Part shown: one piece after another, positions 41,055 through 49,766 of the stretch
Layout of the letters: each line of letters opens with the position of its first letter
How positions within the stretch are numbered: the first letter of the stretch is position 1
DNA from: Alphaproteobacteria bacterium
GTDB lineage: Bacteria > Myxococcota_A > UBA796 > CAJQPC01
Assembly: GCA_020632795.1 (NCBI GenBank)
Contig: JACKEV010000016.1
Coordinates: forward strand, 124,001 to 188,000
Direction of reading: 5' to 3'
DNA: 64,000 bases
The notes under the pieces: model-generated
What the model was told of the DNA's origin: nothing
The model's input: the letters and a program-made list of their open reading frames with translations, nothing else
Database searches by the model: none
Made by a program: the position numbers and the translations under genes

Positions 41055-41868
41055 GCCACGCCAGGACGCGCGCGTTCACCCGGTCGGGGTCCTCCAGGTG
41101 GAGGAAGTGGCCCACGCCGTCGAGCCGGGCGACCTCCAGCCCCGCGGGGAAGCAGGCGGGGTCCATGTGGTCGAACAGGCGGGTGTCGATGCAGCCGTCC
41201 TGCGCCCCGGTCAGCGCCAGGGTGGGCGCGCGCACGACCCCGCGCAGCAGGCGCCACGATGCCCCGCACCCCGGCCGGATCATGCTCCGGTAGAGGTCGG
41301 TGGCGGCGTGCAGCACGTCGGGCGGGCGGAGGGCGTCCTTCATCGCCGCCAGGACGTCCGGCGGCGGGGTCCACCCCGGGGACCAGCGGCGCCACAGGGT
41401 CTCCAGCCCGGCGAGGTCATCGGCCGCCAGGCGGGCGTCGTTCAGCCGCCCCCCCAGCATGCCGACCATGTAACGGCTCCGCCAGAGCTGGCCGGGGTGG
41501 CGCCGCAGGCCCCGGCCCAGCCCGGCGAGGTGGGGCACGGCCAGGGTGACGACCCGGTCGATGCGGTGGGGGGCGAGGGTGGCCGCCGCATATGCGATCG
41601 CGGCCCCCCAGTCGTGGCCGACCAGGTGCGCCCGCTCCACCCCCAGGGCGTCGATCCAGGCCACCACGTCCCGGGCGAGGGTGGTGACCCGCATGTCGGG
41701 GTCGTCCCCGGGGCGGTAGCCCCGCAGGGCCGGGGCGACGCCGCAGAGGCCCGCCTTGGCGAGCGCGGGCAGCAGCCGCGACCAGGTGGCGGGGCTGTCG
41801 GGGAAGCCGTGCAGGCAGAGCGCGACCGGGCCGTCGCCGTGCCGGGTGAGGGGCCGCGCTATCGGCAG
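41038..41868 (-). CDS. Alpha/beta hydrolase, epoxide hydrolase/haloalkane dehalogenase-like
   Basis: Oxyanion motif LCLHGFPDSPATW, nucleophile elbow VGHDWGAAIAY (Asp nucleophile, as in epoxide hydrolases and dehalogenases) and the catalytic His in GVGHFLHLEDP. The best ORF by ATG (41694) lacks the HGFPD strand. The frame is open upstream to at least 41898 without ATG, GTG or TTG, and CTG at 41868 gives about 276 residues. The end is therefore uncertain. It overlaps the LamG lipoprotein gene stop and the CPBP gene stop. Confidence 0.82.
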   Translation of the reverse strand: MPIARPLTRHGDGPVALCLHGFPDSPATWSRLLPALAKAGLCGVAPALRGYRPGDDPDMRVTTLARDVVAWIDALGVERAHLVGHDWGAAIAYAAATLAPHRIDRVVTLAVPHLAGLGRGLRRHPGQLWRSRYMVGMLGGRLNDARLAADDLAGLETLWRRWSPGWTPPPDVLAAMKDALRPPDVLHAATDLYRSMIRPGCGASWRLLRGVVRAPTLALTGAQDGCIDTRLFDHMDPACFPAGLEVARLDGVGHFLHLEDPDRVNARVLAWLTPPG

Positions 41869-42935
41869 GGCACGGTGCTCCAGGATGGACCCATGATGCT
41901 TCCGTCGCCGATGTTGCCAGAGGCGTCGCTGACCAGAGTACCCAGCCCCTCGTCCAGGTGGAAGAGGAACAGCGTCTCGGTGTCCGACTCCAGGTAGGCG
42001 TCCGGCGAGAAGGTGCCGTCGTAGCGCACCGTGCTGGAGAGCCGCACGTCGGCCAGCAGCCCGGTGAAGCCCTCCGAAGGTGCGACGTGTGGCGAACTGC
42101 CGAGGTAGATCGCCCCGTCGGCGTTGGCCAGGGGGCCGTCGATGGTGGTGGTGTCCACCCGGCTGCCGTCGATGTAGAGGTCCACCCGCCCCCGGTTCTG
42201 GTCCCAGGTCCAGGCGATGTGGGTCCAGGTGTCGGTGGGCATCACCGAGGCGTCGGTCTCCAGGCGGACCGGTACGACCTCGCCCTCCAACAGTCCACCT
42301 GCCCGGAGCTTGCGGTCGGCCGGGGCTACGGACAAGGTCTTGCTCTCAAGGATCGCACCGCCCGCGCCGTCTTCCTGGTACTTCTGGATGATCGTGTTGC
42401 CGTCGCCGTTCCACCAGAGCCAGGCCTCGAGCGTGCCGGCCGGGCCGAAGTCCATGCCCGCCTCGTGCTCGATGATGACGCGGTCGGCGAGGGTGTCGAA
42501 GCGCAGCACGTCGATGTCGTAGTCGACGGTCTCGTCGCAGTCGTTGTCGACGCCGTCGCACAGCTCCTGGGCCCCGGGGTAGACCGCCGCGAAGCCGTCG
42601 TCGCAGTCGCCGCCCTGGGTGACGTAGCCGGCGGGGGCCTCGCAGGCCTCCTGGGTGTCGGCGTCGTCGCCGAACATGTCGCCGTCGTCGTCGCGGTACC
42701 AGGTCTGCATCAGGCCGTCGTCGGGCGTGCCGTTGCAGTCGTTGTCGACGCCGTCGCACTGCTCCGGTGCGCCGGGGTACGTGGTGTTGTCGTTGTCGTC
42801 GCAGTCCACGTCAGCGGTGGCGCCGTCGCCGTCGGCGTCGACCGTGGGGTCGCCGCTGTCGTCGGTGGCGCTGTCTTCAATGGGCTTCAGGCAGCCGCAC
42901 AACACGAGCAGCAGCGCGAGCGGACGGGTGTGCAT
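41859..42935 (-). CDS. Lipoprotein with two MopE-type Cys/Asp motifs and a LamG domain
   Basis: 358 residues. Signal and lipobox LLVLCGC (Cys15). Two copies of the DCDDxxxxxxPGAxExCDGxDNDC motif (about residues 44-67 and 110-133), known from MopE and from many myxobacterial proteins annotated as having putative metal-binding motifs. Residues about 150-340 form a LamG/concanavalin-like fold (LRFDTLADRVIIEHEAG, GTLEAWLWWNGDG, HIAWTWDQNRGRVDLYIDG). Probably surface-exposed. 4 bp downstream of the M23 peptidase gene. Confidence 0.85.
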   Translation of the reverse strand: MHTRPLALLLVLCGCLKPIEDSATDDSGDPTVDADGDGATADVDCDDNDNTTYPGAPEQCDGVDNDCNGTPDDGLMQTWYRDDDGDMFGDDADTQEACEAPAGYVTQGGDCDDGFAAVYPGAQELCDGVDNDCDETVDYDIDVLRFDTLADRVIIEHEAGMDFGPAGTLEAWLWWNGDGNTIIQKYQEDGAGGAILESKTLSVAPADRKLRAGGLLEGEVVPVRLETDASVMPTDTWTHIAWTWDQNRGRVDLYIDGSRVDTTTIDGPLANADGAIYLGSSPHVAPSEGFTGLLADVRLSSTVRYDGTFSPDAYLESDTETLFLFHLDEGLGTLVSDASGNIGDGSIMGPSWSTVPCR

Positions 42936-42939
42936 CTTC

Positions 42940-43590
42940 TCAGGGCCTCCCGGGTGTCTCCCCGAGCATAACCCGCGGCCGGTGCGCCCGGATGAAGTCC
43001 GACGGGGACAGCCAGCCCGCCGTATGGCGGCTGTAGCCCCCGGCCAGCGGCGACCCCGGGCTGTCCCGCAGCTCCAGGTGGAGGTGCGCGGCGTACGCGC
43101 CGTCTGCGGTGCCGATGGTGCCGATGCGCTCGCCGCGCAGCACGAGGTCCCCGTCCAGGACCTCGATGGCGTCGAGATGGGCGTAGAGCGACTCCAGGAT
43201 GGTGGTGCTGCCGTCGTCGTGCTCCACCCGGTGCAGGACGCGGACGATCTGTCCCCAGCCGGGGCCCGCCTCCTCGGCGTACGACACCCGGCCGTGGGCG
43301 ATCGCGTACACCGGGTCGCCCAGGTCGGTGTTGCCGCCGCCCACGCCGTTCCAGTCCTCGCCGAGGTGGAAGTTCCGGCCGAAGGGCTGGGCGTCGTAGT
43401 AGCCCCGGGCGTCCGGCGGGCCCACCGGCCAGTCGAAGCCGTCCGCCTCGGGCACGATGGAGCGCCAGGTCAGCACGGGGACCGGCACGGGCGTGGGGAT
43501 GGCGGCGGTGGCCGGGGGGGAGGGCGCGCAGGCACAGAGCTCCCCCAGGACCACCGCCCCGGCGAGCAGGGGGGTCGTCTTGACGCGCAT
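42940..43590 (-). CDS. M23-family metallopeptidase (LytM domain)
   Basis: 216 residues from ATG 43590 with a hydrophobic N-terminus (possible lipobox around GELC). FHLGEDWNG (HxxxD), VYAIAHGRVSYAEEAG, and AAHLHLELRD (HxH) are the zinc and catalytic positions of peptidoglycan endopeptidases of the LytM type. It likely cleaves peptide cross-links or acts as an amidase activator. Divergent from the kinase gene, with a 93-bp intergenic region. Confidence 0.92.
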   Translation of the reverse strand: MRVKTTPLLAGAVVLGELCACAPSPPATAAIPTPVPVPVLTWRSIVPEADGFDWPVGPPDARGYYDAQPFGRNFHLGEDWNGVGGGNTDLGDPVYAIAHGRVSYAEEAGPGWGQIVRVLHRVEHDDGSTTILESLYAHLDAIEVLDGDLVLRGERIGTIGTADGAYAAHLHLELRDSPGSPLAGGYSRHTAGWLSPSDFIRAHRPRVMLGETPGRP

Positions 43591-43639
43591 GCACAGTGGG
43601 ACAGCGCGCGCCGGCTCGGGTTCCTCGGAGTCATCTTGA

Positions 43640-43645
43640 TATAGT
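43640..43645 (+). promoter_or_regulatory. -10-like element before the kinase gene
   Basis: TATAGT lies 39 bases before the GTG of the kinase in the region shared with the divergent M23 gene, and differs from the consensus TATAAT at one position. No convincing -35 hexamer stands at the proper spacing. Confidence 0.3.
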
Positions 43646-43683
43646 GCGGGTTGGGGTGGCCTCGGACCCCCCGCGGGAAGCCT

Positions 43684-45288
43684 GTGGATGCCATCCTGAC
43701 CGACACCGGCCGGCGCCGGATCCGGCTGCTCAAGGCCCTGGGCAAGGGGGGCTTCGGCGCGGTGTTCCTGGCGGACGTCCATACGCCGGAGGGCCTGGTC
43801 CACCGCATGGCGGTCAAGGTGCTCCACGAGGAGTTCGCCCGGGACGAGCGCATCGCAGCGCGGGCGCGGGACGAGGCCCGGCTCATGTCCCAGCTCAACC
43901 ACGACCACGTCGTCAAGGTCCACGCCCTCACCCACATCAGCGGGCGGGCGGCGGTGCTGATGGAGTACATCGAGGGCATCGACTGCACCGCGCTCATCGA
44001 CGGCTCCCGGCGCGCCGGGGGCGGGGGGCTGCCGGCCACGGTCTGCGCGGCGATCATCGAGCGGGCGGCGTCCGCGCTGGACGCGGCCTGGAGCACGATC
44101 TCTCCCCAGACCGGCCAGCCCCTGCGGGTGGTCCACCGCGACATCAAGCCCTCCAACCTGCTGCTCTCGGTGGCCGGGGTGGTCAAGGTGATGGACTTCG
44201 GGGTGGCCCGCGGCGACTTCGAGCGCGAGGCGGCCACCGAGTCGGTCCAGTACGGCACCCACCGCTACATGGCCCCGGAGCGCTGGCTCTACGGCCAGGC
44301 GGGGCCCGAGTCCGACGTCTACTCCCTGGGGATCACCCTGTGGGAGCTGGCCACCGGGGCGCGCTTCGAGCGGCTGCCCCTGCTCCCGGCGAAGTTCGAG
44401 GAGCTGCGGGACCGGCAGCTCGACGCCCTGCAGGAGCACCCCAACCTCGACGCCGAGGCCGCCGCCGCCCTGCGGGAGCTGCTGGAGGGCATGCTGGCCT
44501 TCCGCCCGGAGGACCGCCTGAGCGCCCAGGAGGTCGAGGACCGCGCCGGGGCCATCCACGACGCGCTGAGCGGCCCGAGCCTGCGGCGCTACGCCCGACG
44601 GGTCGTGCCCCAGCTCGTCGCCGTCCAGCAGCAGCGCCTGGAGAACGACTCCTCCCTGCACCAGCTCACCAACTCCCTGGCCGCGCCGGGGGCGGGGGGC
44701 GCGCCGGTCCCGGTGGAGCAGCCCCCCGAGCCGAGCATGGCGGTGCGGGTCGGGCCGGTGCTGCTGGGCATGGTGATGGTGCTGGGGGTGGGGGGGGCTG
44801 CGGCCTGGGCGGTGCTCGGGCCCGAGGGGCTGGCCCCGCAGGAGGCTCCCGCCGCCCTGGCCGAGGTCGAGCCCGAGGTGCCCGTTCGTCAGAAGCCGGG
44901 GCCAGCCCTCAAGGCGCGCCTCGTCAGGGAGCTGTCTTCGGCTCCAGCGCCGCGCCCGGATCCCCCGCGGCCGGAGCCCCCCACGCCTCGCCCCGCTCCC
45001 GATGACCATTCCGGCACGGGACCGCCCCCTCCCGCCGTCGTCAAGGTCGTCGAGAAGCCCCCCGAGGTCCCCCAGGTCAGCGTCAAGATCACCTCCGACC
45101 CCCGCTGTCGGACCGTGCTGGTCGACGGGCAGTCCCATCCCTGCTACACACGGGTATCTCTGCCGGTGGGCGTCCACGGCTTCCGGTTCCTGGACGACGG
45201 CGGCGCCGAGATCGCCACTTGTGAGTTCGAGATCCGGGACGGGACCACCAGCATGAAGTGGGACGGAAGGAGGACGAAGTGCATCTGA
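43684..45288 (+). CDS. Membrane-anchored Ser/Thr protein kinase
   Basis: 534 residues from GTG 43684; an in-frame start at 43651 is possible. N-terminal kinase domain: GKGGFGAVF (glycine loop), AVKVL with Lys45, HRDIKPSN with Asp153, DFGVARG with Asp171, and GTHRYMAPE. A single transmembrane segment is at about 355-375 (LGMVMVLGVGGAAAWAVL), followed by a Pro-rich stretch and a C-terminal PEGA-like domain (VSVKITSDPRCRTVLVDG). Typical myxobacterial Hanks-type kinase. Overlaps the next gene by 10 bp. Confidence 0.93.
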   Translation: MDAILTDTGRRRIRLLKALGKGGFGAVFLADVHTPEGLVHRMAVKVLHEEFARDERIAARARDEARLMSQLNHDHVVKVHALTHISGRAAVLMEYIEGIDCTALIDGSRRAGGGGLPATVCAAIIERAASALDAAWSTISPQTGQPLRVVHRDIKPSNLLLSVAGVVKVMDFGVARGDFEREAATESVQYGTHRYMAPERWLYGQAGPESDVYSLGITLWELATGARFERLPLLPAKFEELRDRQLDALQEHPNLDAEAAAALRELLEGMLAFRPEDRLSAQEVEDRAGAIHDALSGPSLRRYARRVVPQLVAVQQQRLENDSSLHQLTNSLAAPGAGGAPVPVEQPPEPSMAVRVGPVLLGMVMVLGVGGAAAWAVLGPEGLAPQEAPAALAEVEPEVPVRQKPGPALKARLVRELSSAPAPRPDPPRPEPPTPRPAPDDHSGTGPPPPAVVKVVEKPPEVPQVSVKITSDPRCRTVLVDGQSHPCYTRVSLPVGVHGFRFLDDGGAEIATCEFEIRDGTTSMKWDGRRTKCI

Positions 45289-46154
45289 CGCTGATGGGGC
45301 TGACCGCGCTGGCGCTCGCCCAGGAGGCCCCTGAGGAGGCCCCAGAGACGCCCATCGAGGCGACCGCTGATGAACCCGCCGAGGCGCCCGCCGAGGTGCC
45401 CACCCAGGCCTGCGAGCCCTACGACCTCGACACCCAGGTCGACCTCGCCATCGTCGAGCTGAACGACGACGCCCTGGAGGACGCCGAGCGCCTGGCCGCC
45501 GACGCCATCACCCACCTGCCCTGCCTGCCCCGCGTCGCCGACCCCGACGACCTCGCCAGCCTCTGGCAGGTGCGCGGGGCCGCGGCCATCTACGGGGGCC
45601 GGCCCGAGGCGGCGGGTCCGTTCATGCGGCAGGCCGCCGCGCTCTACCCCGGCTACTTCAACGAGCGCCTGGGCGGTCAGGCCCAGCAGGCCTGGGCCGA
45701 GGCGGGCGAGGGCCTCTCCGGCGAGGGCACCATCGAGGCCTGGCCCATCCCCGACGACGGCGTGCTCTACGTCAACGGGCAGGCCCGTGAGGAGCAGCCT
45801 GTGGCGCTGCTGCCGGGGGACCACTTCGTGCAGGTGGCGGTGGGGGCTGAGGTGCTCTACGCCCAGATCGTGCCGCTGGCGGACACCGACGCGATCCTCC
45901 TGGAGACGGCCCTGCCCGAGCCCCGGCGCATCTCCTGGCCCCTGACCTTCGGCATCCTGTCGGGGCTGGGCGCGGCGGGGGCCTACACCGGCGCGGTGCT
46001 GCTGGACCGCCAGCTCACCGACGCCGCCAACTCCGACCAGCCGGAGACCCTGCGGGCCTACCGGGCCGGCAGCGTGGGGCTGGGCTACGCGGCCACCCCC
46101 CTGCTGATCGCGGGCGCGGCCAGCGGGATCGTCATCCATGTGAGGAACCGATGA
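45279..46154 (+). CDS. Envelope protein with TM tail, kinase-linked
   Basis: 291 residues from GTG 45279, positioned five bases after AGGAGG. An N-terminal signal-like segment (LTLMGLTALALAQEA), an acidic/proline region, then a helical domain with LADPDDLASLW-type repeats and possible TPR arrangement (about 80-150). The C-terminal part has two hydrophobic stretches (FGILSGLGAAGAYTGAVL, LGYAATPLLIAGAASGIVIHV). Probably partners with the kinase, whose stop codon overlaps; no family recognised. Confidence 0.75.
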   Translation: MHLTLMGLTALALAQEAPEEAPETPIEATADEPAEAPAEVPTQACEPYDLDTQVDLAIVELNDDALEDAERLAADAITHLPCLPRVADPDDLASLWQVRGAAAIYGGRPEAAGPFMRQAAALYPGYFNERLGGQAQQAWAEAGEGLSGEGTIEAWPIPDDGVLYVNGQAREEQPVALLPGDHFVQVAVGAEVLYAQIVPLADTDAILLETALPEPRRISWPLTFGILSGLGAAGAYTGAVLLDRQLTDAANSDQPETLRAYRAGSVGLGYAATPLLIAGAASGIVIHVRNR

Positions 46155-47014
46155 GCGGACTCCAGGGCAAGGTCGCCCTCATCACCGGGGCCAGCCGAGG
46201 CATCGGCCGGGTCACCGCCGAGCGCCTGGCGCGGGAGGGCGTGCACGTCGTCGCGGCCTCCAAGACCGACGCGCCCCACCCCCGGCTCCCCGGGACCATC
46301 CACGAGACGGTCGCCGCGTGCGAGGCCCTGGGCCCGGCCGCGCTGGCGGTGCGGACCGACGTGCGGGACGGGGCCCAGGTGAAGGCGGCGGTGGACGCCG
46401 CGGTCGAGCGCTTCGGGCGCCTGGACATCGTCATCCACAACGCGGGGGCCTTGTGGTGGAAGCCCATCGCGGACACCCCGCTGCGGCGCTTCGACCTGGT
46501 GGTGGGGGTCAACGCGCGCGGGGCCTTCGCCCTGGCCCACCACGCCCTGCCGCACCTGCTCGCCGACGGCGGGGGCCACTTCATCACCCTCAGCCCCCCG
46601 GTGTGGACCGAGCCTCGGCTCTACGCGGGCATGACCGCCTACCTCATCAGCAAGTTCGGCATGACGATGGTGGCCCAGGGCCTCGCCGCCGAGCACCCCG
46701 ATGCGCCGCTGTCTTCCAACGCCCTGTGGCCGGAGACCCTGATCGACTCCGCCGCCACCCGGGTCTACGGCATCGGCACCCCGGCGCAGTGGTACAAGCC
46801 CGAGCTGGTCGCGGACGCCGTCCACGCGCTGGTCTCTCGGCCACCCGGGGAGCAGAGCGGCAAGGCCCTGCTGGTGCTGGACGTGCTGCGGGACGCCGGG
46901 GTCACCGACTTCGTGCCCTACCGCTGCGACCCGGACCATGAGCCGCCGGTGCTCACCGGGTTTGAGCTGCCCCGGGTCGGGGGGAGCGAGAAGGCGGGCG
47001 GGGCGCTGGGGTAG
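46151..47014 (+). CDS. Short-chain dehydrogenase/reductase (HSDL2-like)
   Basis: 287 residues. VALITGASRGIGRVTAERLAREG (in part), IHNAGALWWKPI, and YLISKFGMTMVAQGLA with the Y-x-x-x-K pair. The NADP-binding and substrate pocket layout, with ALWPETLIDSAATRVYG, is that of the hydroxysteroid dehydrogenase-like 2 group without the C-terminal SCP2 domain. ATGA overlap with the preceding gene. Substrate unknown. Confidence 0.9.
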   Translation: MSGLQGKVALITGASRGIGRVTAERLAREGVHVVAASKTDAPHPRLPGTIHETVAACEALGPAALAVRTDVRDGAQVKAAVDAAVERFGRLDIVIHNAGALWWKPIADTPLRRFDLVVGVNARGAFALAHHALPHLLADGGGHFITLSPPVWTEPRLYAGMTAYLISKFGMTMVAQGLAAEHPDAPLSSNALWPETLIDSAATRVYGIGTPAQWYKPELVADAVHALVSRPPGEQSGKALLVLDVLRDAGVTDFVPYRCDPDHEPPVLTGFELPRVGGSEKAGGALG

Positions 47015-47132
47015 TCACCCCACGCGCCTCCGCGGGATGTCACCGGTCGCCTGTCGCTCGACTGTTGCGCACCTGCCGCTGGACCGCGAGACGATTTCGC
47101 CATATCGCGTGGACCCGCTTCGAGGAGACGCT

Positions 47133-47756
47133 GTGCGCGGATGGATCTATGACGTGGCCTTCTCGCCGCTGACCACCCGGTGGTACGCCGAGGTGCTTCG
47201 GCGCCTGCCCATGGGCAGTCACCTGCTGGACGTCGGGATCGGCACGGGGGGGGCGCTGTCGAAGAACGCGCGGCTGGTCCGGGAGCGGGACCTGCGGGTG
47301 ACCGGCGTGGACATCGACCCGGACTACGTGCGCCGCAGCCAGCGCAACCTGGAGAAGGCCGGGCTGGACGACCTCGTCGACGTCATGGCCGAGTCGGTCT
47401 ACGACCACAAGGGCGGCCCCTACGACGCGGTCTACTTCTCGGCCTCGTTCATGCTGCTCCCCCAGCCGGCGCGGGCGCTTCAGCACGTCGCCTCGCTGCT
47501 GTCCTCCGAGGGTCGGGTCTTCTTCACCCAGACCTTCCAGGAGAAGCGCTCGGCGCTGGTGGAGCGGGCCAAACCCCTGCTGGGCAGGGTCACGACCATC
47601 GAGTTCGGTCAGGTGACCTATGAGGACGACTTCCTCTCCACCATCGACCGGGGCGGGCTGGAGCTGTTCGAGCTGACGACGCTGAAGTCCAGCCGGGCGC
47701 GTACCTATCGGCTGGCGGTGGGCGTGCCGCGGGGCATGGAGCCCATCAGGGAGTGA
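47133..47756 (+). CDS. Class I SAM-dependent methyltransferase
   Basis: 207 residues from GTG 47133, which has GAGGAG a few bases upstream; a longer ATG-start version begins at 47037. Motif I SHLLDVGIGTGGALSKNARL, beta-2 VTGVDIDPDYVRRS, motif II YDAVYFSASFMLLPQPARAL. Related to phospholipid or quinone methyltransferases. Converges on the AlaX-like gene with an 11-bp overlap. Confidence 0.85.
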   Translation: MRGWIYDVAFSPLTTRWYAEVLRRLPMGSHLLDVGIGTGGALSKNARLVRERDLRVTGVDIDPDYVRRSQRNLEKAGLDDLVDVMAESVYDHKGGPYDAVYFSASFMLLPQPARALQHVASLLSSEGRVFFTQTFQEKRSALVERAKPLLGRVTTIEFGQVTYEDDFLSTIDRGGLELFELTTLKSSRARTYRLAVGVPRGMEPIRE

Positions 47757-48900
47757 GCAGCGCCAGGGCCTCGTCGCGGCGGTCGACCCGGGCGGCCTTG
47801 CCCTGGTAGCGGCCCCGGGCGCCGCCGCCCCGGCCCTCCAGCGCCGCGGCGATCTGCGGGCCCTTCGCCCGCACGAGGGCCTCGTCCCCGTCGATCAGGA
47901 AGCAGCCGTCGCCTGTGAGCAGCATGGGGCGGGCCTCGCCGGCGTCCCGGGCGCTCGCGGCGACCTGCTGGAGGGTGCGCAGGTCGGCGTCGTCCTGGTG
48001 GTAGCCCACCGCATCCCCCGGGCGGCCGCGCAGGGCCGCGCCCATGAGCCCGGCCAGCTCGGCGCGCAGGGCCTTCTCCACCTTGCCGGCCTCCTTTCGG
48101 CCGTCGACCAGGTGCTGCACCGCGTCGTGCTGCTCGTCGACGCTGCAGGTGAGGAGCCGGGAGAGGGCCTGCTCCCGCTGCGTGGCCGCGTCCAGCCCGG
48201 CGACCACCCGCCCGCCGGCCACGAAGGACAGGCGGCTGCCGCCCTTGTACCGCTCGATCCGGGTGAGCACGACCGCCTGGAGCCGGGCGGTGTTGGAGAC
48301 GTGGGTGCCCCCGCAGGTGTTGAGGTCGTAGCCCTCGATCTCGATGAGGCGCAGGGGGCCGTCCAGGTCGTCGGGGATGAGGCGGCTGCGGGCGTTGGCG
48401 GGCATCGCGTCGGGGGCGAACAGCCGGGGCTGCACCGGGCGGGCCTCCACGATGGCCGCGTTCACCGCGCTCTGGAGGGCCAGGCGCTCGGCCTCGCTCA
48501 GGGTGGCGCCGTCCAGGTCGACGGAGCTGACCTGGGCGCCCAGGTGGAAGGCCGTGGTGGCCCGCCCGAAGCGGTCCTGGGCGATGGCGCTGATGAGGTG
48601 CTGGGCGCTGTGCTGCTGCATCAGGTCGAAGCGCCGCGCCCAGTCCACCTCCATGCGGACCGGGCCGGGGGCGACCGCGGCGGCCAGGGTGAGCACCACC
48701 TCGCCGTCGACCTTCTGGGCGTCGAGCACGGCCACGCCGTCGAGGGTGCCCCGGTCGGCGGGCTGCCCGCCCCCCTCGGGGTAGAGCACGGTGTCTTCCG
48801 TGACGCCGATGAACAGGCCATCCTCGGTGGGCTCACAGCGGAGCAGCGTGGTGTCGAGGGCGCGCAGGGAGGCGTCGTTCTGGCAGGCGAACAGGGGCAT
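47746..48900 (-). CDS. Alanyl-tRNA editing protein (AlaX-L-type)
   Basis: 384 residues. Residues 1-230 correspond to the AlaRS editing core: EGGGQPADRGTL, DLMQQHSAQHLISAI with His97 and His101, and NTCGGTHVSNT with Cys196 and His200 as zinc ligands. The C-terminal part resembles DHHA1 (RGGGARGRYQGKA). Such free-standing proteins hydrolyse Ser- or Gly-mischarged tRNA-Ala. No aminoacylation domain is present. Confidence 0.93.
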   Translation of the reverse strand: MPLFACQNDASLRALDTTLLRCEPTEDGLFIGVTEDTVLYPEGGGQPADRGTLDGVAVLDAQKVDGEVVLTLAAAVAPGPVRMEVDWARRFDLMQQHSAQHLISAIAQDRFGRATTAFHLGAQVSSVDLDGATLSEAERLALQSAVNAAIVEARPVQPRLFAPDAMPANARSRLIPDDLDGPLRLIEIEGYDLNTCGGTHVSNTARLQAVVLTRIERYKGGSRLSFVAGGRVVAGLDAATQREQALSRLLTCSVDEQHDAVQHLVDGRKEAGKVEKALRAELAGLMGAALRGRPGDAVGYHQDDADLRTLQQVAASARDAGEARPMLLTGDGCFLIDGDEALVRAKGPQIAAALEGRGGGARGRYQGKAARVDRRDEALALLTP

Positions 48901-48907
48901 GGGGTCC

Positions 48908-49762
48908 TCAGGGGAGCGCGGCGAGCAGGGCGTCGACCTGGCCCCGGGTGGGGAGCCGACGGACGAGCTGCTGGCCGTTGGAGAAGGTCACCGTCACGTC
49001 GAACCCCCGAGGGGTGAGTGGATCCTGGAGGTCGTCCAGCGGCGCCTGCTGCGCGGCCTGCGGGTCGGGGAACGCGACGCTCCGGCCGAGCAGCGGGGTG
49101 ACCTCGACCTGGGTGACGGTGCGGGTGAGGGTGGCCTCCAGAGACTTCATGAAGGTGTCCACCTCGGCCTGCAGGTTGGTGAGCAGGGCGTCGGCGGCGG
49201 CGGTGACCTTGCCGGGGTCGGCGGTGCAGGCGGCCACCAGGGCCTGGAGGGTGGCGGTGGGGGTCTGCTCGTCGAAGCGGATGTCGAGGTTCTGCTGGGA
49301 GAACGCCTTGACGACGTCGGCGTAGGGCAGGTGGAGCACCGCGAAGCCGCGGGAGCGGAGCTGGTCGAGGGCCCCGTCGGTGAACACGCCGGCAAGGACC
49401 GCGCCCAGGAAGGGCAGGGCGTCGCCGAAGGTCTCGGCCAGCGGGATGAGGGCGCCCCGGATCTCCTGGGCCTTGTTGCGGGAGTGCTTCGTGTACCGGC
49501 GCCAGGCGACCTCGACGAAGGCGGTCGGGGTGCCCACGGCGCCCGCGCTGCCGCCGCGCTCGATGACGAAGTCCAGGTCGTGCTTGTTCCCGTAGCGGTC
49601 CGTCCAGGAGACCTTCTTGCGCTTGCCCCGGGCGGGCCGTGGCCCCCGCTGATCCAGATAGAGCTGGTGGGTCGCGCAGAGCTGCTGCAGGGGATCCGCG
49701 AGCGCCGACTCGATGGCGTCGCCGATGATCTGGCCGAGCTTGTGGCTGGGGGAGTCCGCCAT
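48908..49762 (-). CDS. Putative type II restriction endonuclease, PD-(D/E)XK-like
   Basis: 284 residues, 4 bp downstream of the DNA methyltransferase. DRYGNKHDLDFVIERGG (Asp62/Asp64) then about 20 residues later TAFVEVAWRRYTKHSRNKAQEI with Glu84 give the acidic residues of a PD-(D/E)XK site; the usual Lys is not in the expected place (Ala86) and may be replaced by a nearby Lys (92 or 97). The C-terminal half is helical. Gene pairing is the main argument for function. Confidence 0.68.
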   Translation of the reverse strand: MADSPSHKLGQIIGDAIESALADPLQQLCATHQLYLDQRGPRPARGKRKKVSWTDRYGNKHDLDFVIERGGSAGAVGTPTAFVEVAWRRYTKHSRNKAQEIRGALIPLAETFGDALPFLGAVLAGVFTDGALDQLRSRGFAVLHLPYADVVKAFSQQNLDIRFDEQTPTATLQALVAACTADPGKVTAAADALLTNLQAEVDTFMKSLEATLTRTVTQVEVTPLLGRSVAFPDPQAAQQAPLDDLQDPLTPRGFDVTVTFSNGQQLVRRLPTRGQVDALLAALP

Positions 49763-49766
49763 CGGT

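Noticed and set aside
42940..45177. Long minus-strand frame of 745 codons overlapping the kinase gene.
   Set aside because: It is the M23 gene plus a long antisense shadow; signal peptide and family motifs start at 43590, and the plus-strand kinase explains the remainder.
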